A stretch of 64,000 nt of DNA from Phycisphaerae bacterium (GTDB lineage Bacteria; Planctomycetota; Phycisphaerae; Sedimentisphaerales; SM23-30): the NCBI GenBank assembly GCA_016342495.1, contig JAEIOG010000016.1, positions 1-64,000 of the forward strand, written 5' to 3'. Position 1 is the first letter of the stretch, and each line of letters begins with the position of its first letter. The notes beneath the pieces were generated by a model that did not search any database, was not told the DNA's origin, and saw only the letters and a program-made list of their open reading frames with translations. Below are positions 63,162 to 64,000 of the stretch, piece after piece. A program made the translations under genes and the position numbers.

Positions 63162-64000
63162 GTCTAGACAACCCATTAAATTTCTACTGTTGTAGATGGT
63201 ATGCAGTATGTGATAGGTGGGAGTCTAGACAACCCATTAAATTTCTACTGTTGTAGATCTTGGCCCCATTCTGGTCACCTCGATATAGTCTAGACAACCC
63301 ATTAAATTTCTACTGTTGTAGATTTAATAAACCGTCGCCGGTTTTGGTTAAGTCTAGACAACCCATTAAATTTCTACTGTTGTAGATGTAAAGGTCAATG
63401 TTCATGATTTTATTGTCTAGACAACCCATTAAATTTCTACTGTTGTAGATCGCCCCGCACATTATAATAAGTAAAATCGTCTAGACAACCCATTAAATTT
63501 CTACTGTTGTAGATGTACTACGTGTAGCTTCTACTTTAGAAGGTCTAGACAACCCATTAAATTTCTACTGTTGTAGATATAAGCTCGATGATTCTCTGCT
63601 CGTCGGTCTAGACAACCCATTAAATTTCTACTGTTGTAGATTTAGTGTGATTATTGTTGTCATTTTTGGTCTAGACAACCCATTAAATTTCTACTGTTGT
63701 AGATGCTGTAAGATTATGACATACAAACTTAGTCTAGACAACCCATTAAATTTCTACTGTTGTAGATTAGCTATGCTTTTTTTATGCGCAGAGTCTAGAC
63801 AACCCATTAAATTTCTACTGTTGTAGATGAAATCGGCTTCTTGATTGAGCATATTGTGTCTAGACAACCCATTAAATTTCTACTGTTGTAGATTGCATAA
63901 AACTGATAACTCGCCACTACGTCTAGACAACCCATTAAATTTCTACTGTTGTAGATTTCTGGAGTTTCCTGGCATTCCCATATTGTCTAGACAACCCATT
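63162..64000 (+). CRISPR. Type V-A CRISPR array, 13 complete repeats plus a partial one
   Basis: 36-nt repeats start at 63162, 63223, 63288, 63352, 63415, 63479, 63543, 63606, 63669, 63732, 63793, 63858 and 63921; a fourteenth begins at 63985 and is cut by the window end. The 13 spacers are 25-29 nt. All complete repeats are identical. Each starts GTCTAGAC (a palindrome) and ends AATTTCTACTGTTGTAGAT, the Cas12a crRNA handle (stem TCTAC/GTAGA). Transcription is on the plus strand, away from cas2. No spacer is repeated and none was recognised to match another part of the window. Confidence 0.99.

Overview
The window looks like a chromosomal segment of a planctomycete, most likely of the Phycisphaerae/Sedimentisphaerales type. 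The signs are secreted proteins ending in dockerin-like Ca-binding repeats (DINGD-type loop plus LASNWL), the small basic protein typical of the Planctomycetes-Verrucomicrobia-Chlamydiae group, a Tat/lipoprotein sulfatase, PPi-linked sugar metabolism and many short intergenic repeats. This placement is inferred from gene content, not from a marker phylogeny.

Layout. 1-1340 is repeat-rich non-coding DNA, including a 168-bp tandem repeat that runs into the 3' end of a DAHP synthase gene. 1.3-8.2 kb (mostly minus strand) holds aroF, a sulfatase, a REP-associated transposase bracketed by two ~175-bp direct repeats, serS, a dockerin protein and a small membrane protein. 8.3-12.6 kb is a minus-strand operon fabZ - long ACP - fabZ - catalytically dead ketosynthase - active ketosynthase, resembling a type II PKS/aryl-polyene KS-CLF set. 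12.9-20.6 kb carries a small basic protein, a membrane protein and the primary fatty-acid operon rpmF-plsX-fabH-fabD-fabG-acpP-fabF. tRNA-Leu(GAG), an integrase-like remnant and an XRE regulator-ACP pair follow.

22-26 kb has LamG and beta-helix secreted proteins with dockerin-like ends. 26-35.5 kb is a sugar-acid locus: larB, larE and a ROK regulator on the minus strand, divergent from PPi-type phosphofructokinase, a mannonate-oxidoreductase-like SDR, a HAD hydrolase, a LarA-type nickel-pincer enzyme and gnd. 35.6-50.8 kb is largely housekeeping: a LipM-like transferase, a membrane pyrophosphatase with a large insertion, rpsU, a thioesterase, a phosphoesterase, ffh, rpsP-trmD-rplS, yraN, TatD and a diadenylate cyclase.

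At 50911-50952 the 3' half of a tRNA-Pro gene lies alone, as expected at a genomic-island attachment site. Beyond it the DNA becomes AT-rich and carries one operon: cas12a, a second different Type V effector that looks like Cas12a2, a DUF3800-TPR protein, cas4, cas1 and cas2, then a CRISPR array with a Cas12a-type repeat (13 complete 36-nt repeats in the window, running off the end). Two RuvC effectors apparently share one array and one adaptation module, and an unexplained RNase-H-fold/TPR gene is embedded between the effectors and adaptation genes. This is the most noteworthy system here.
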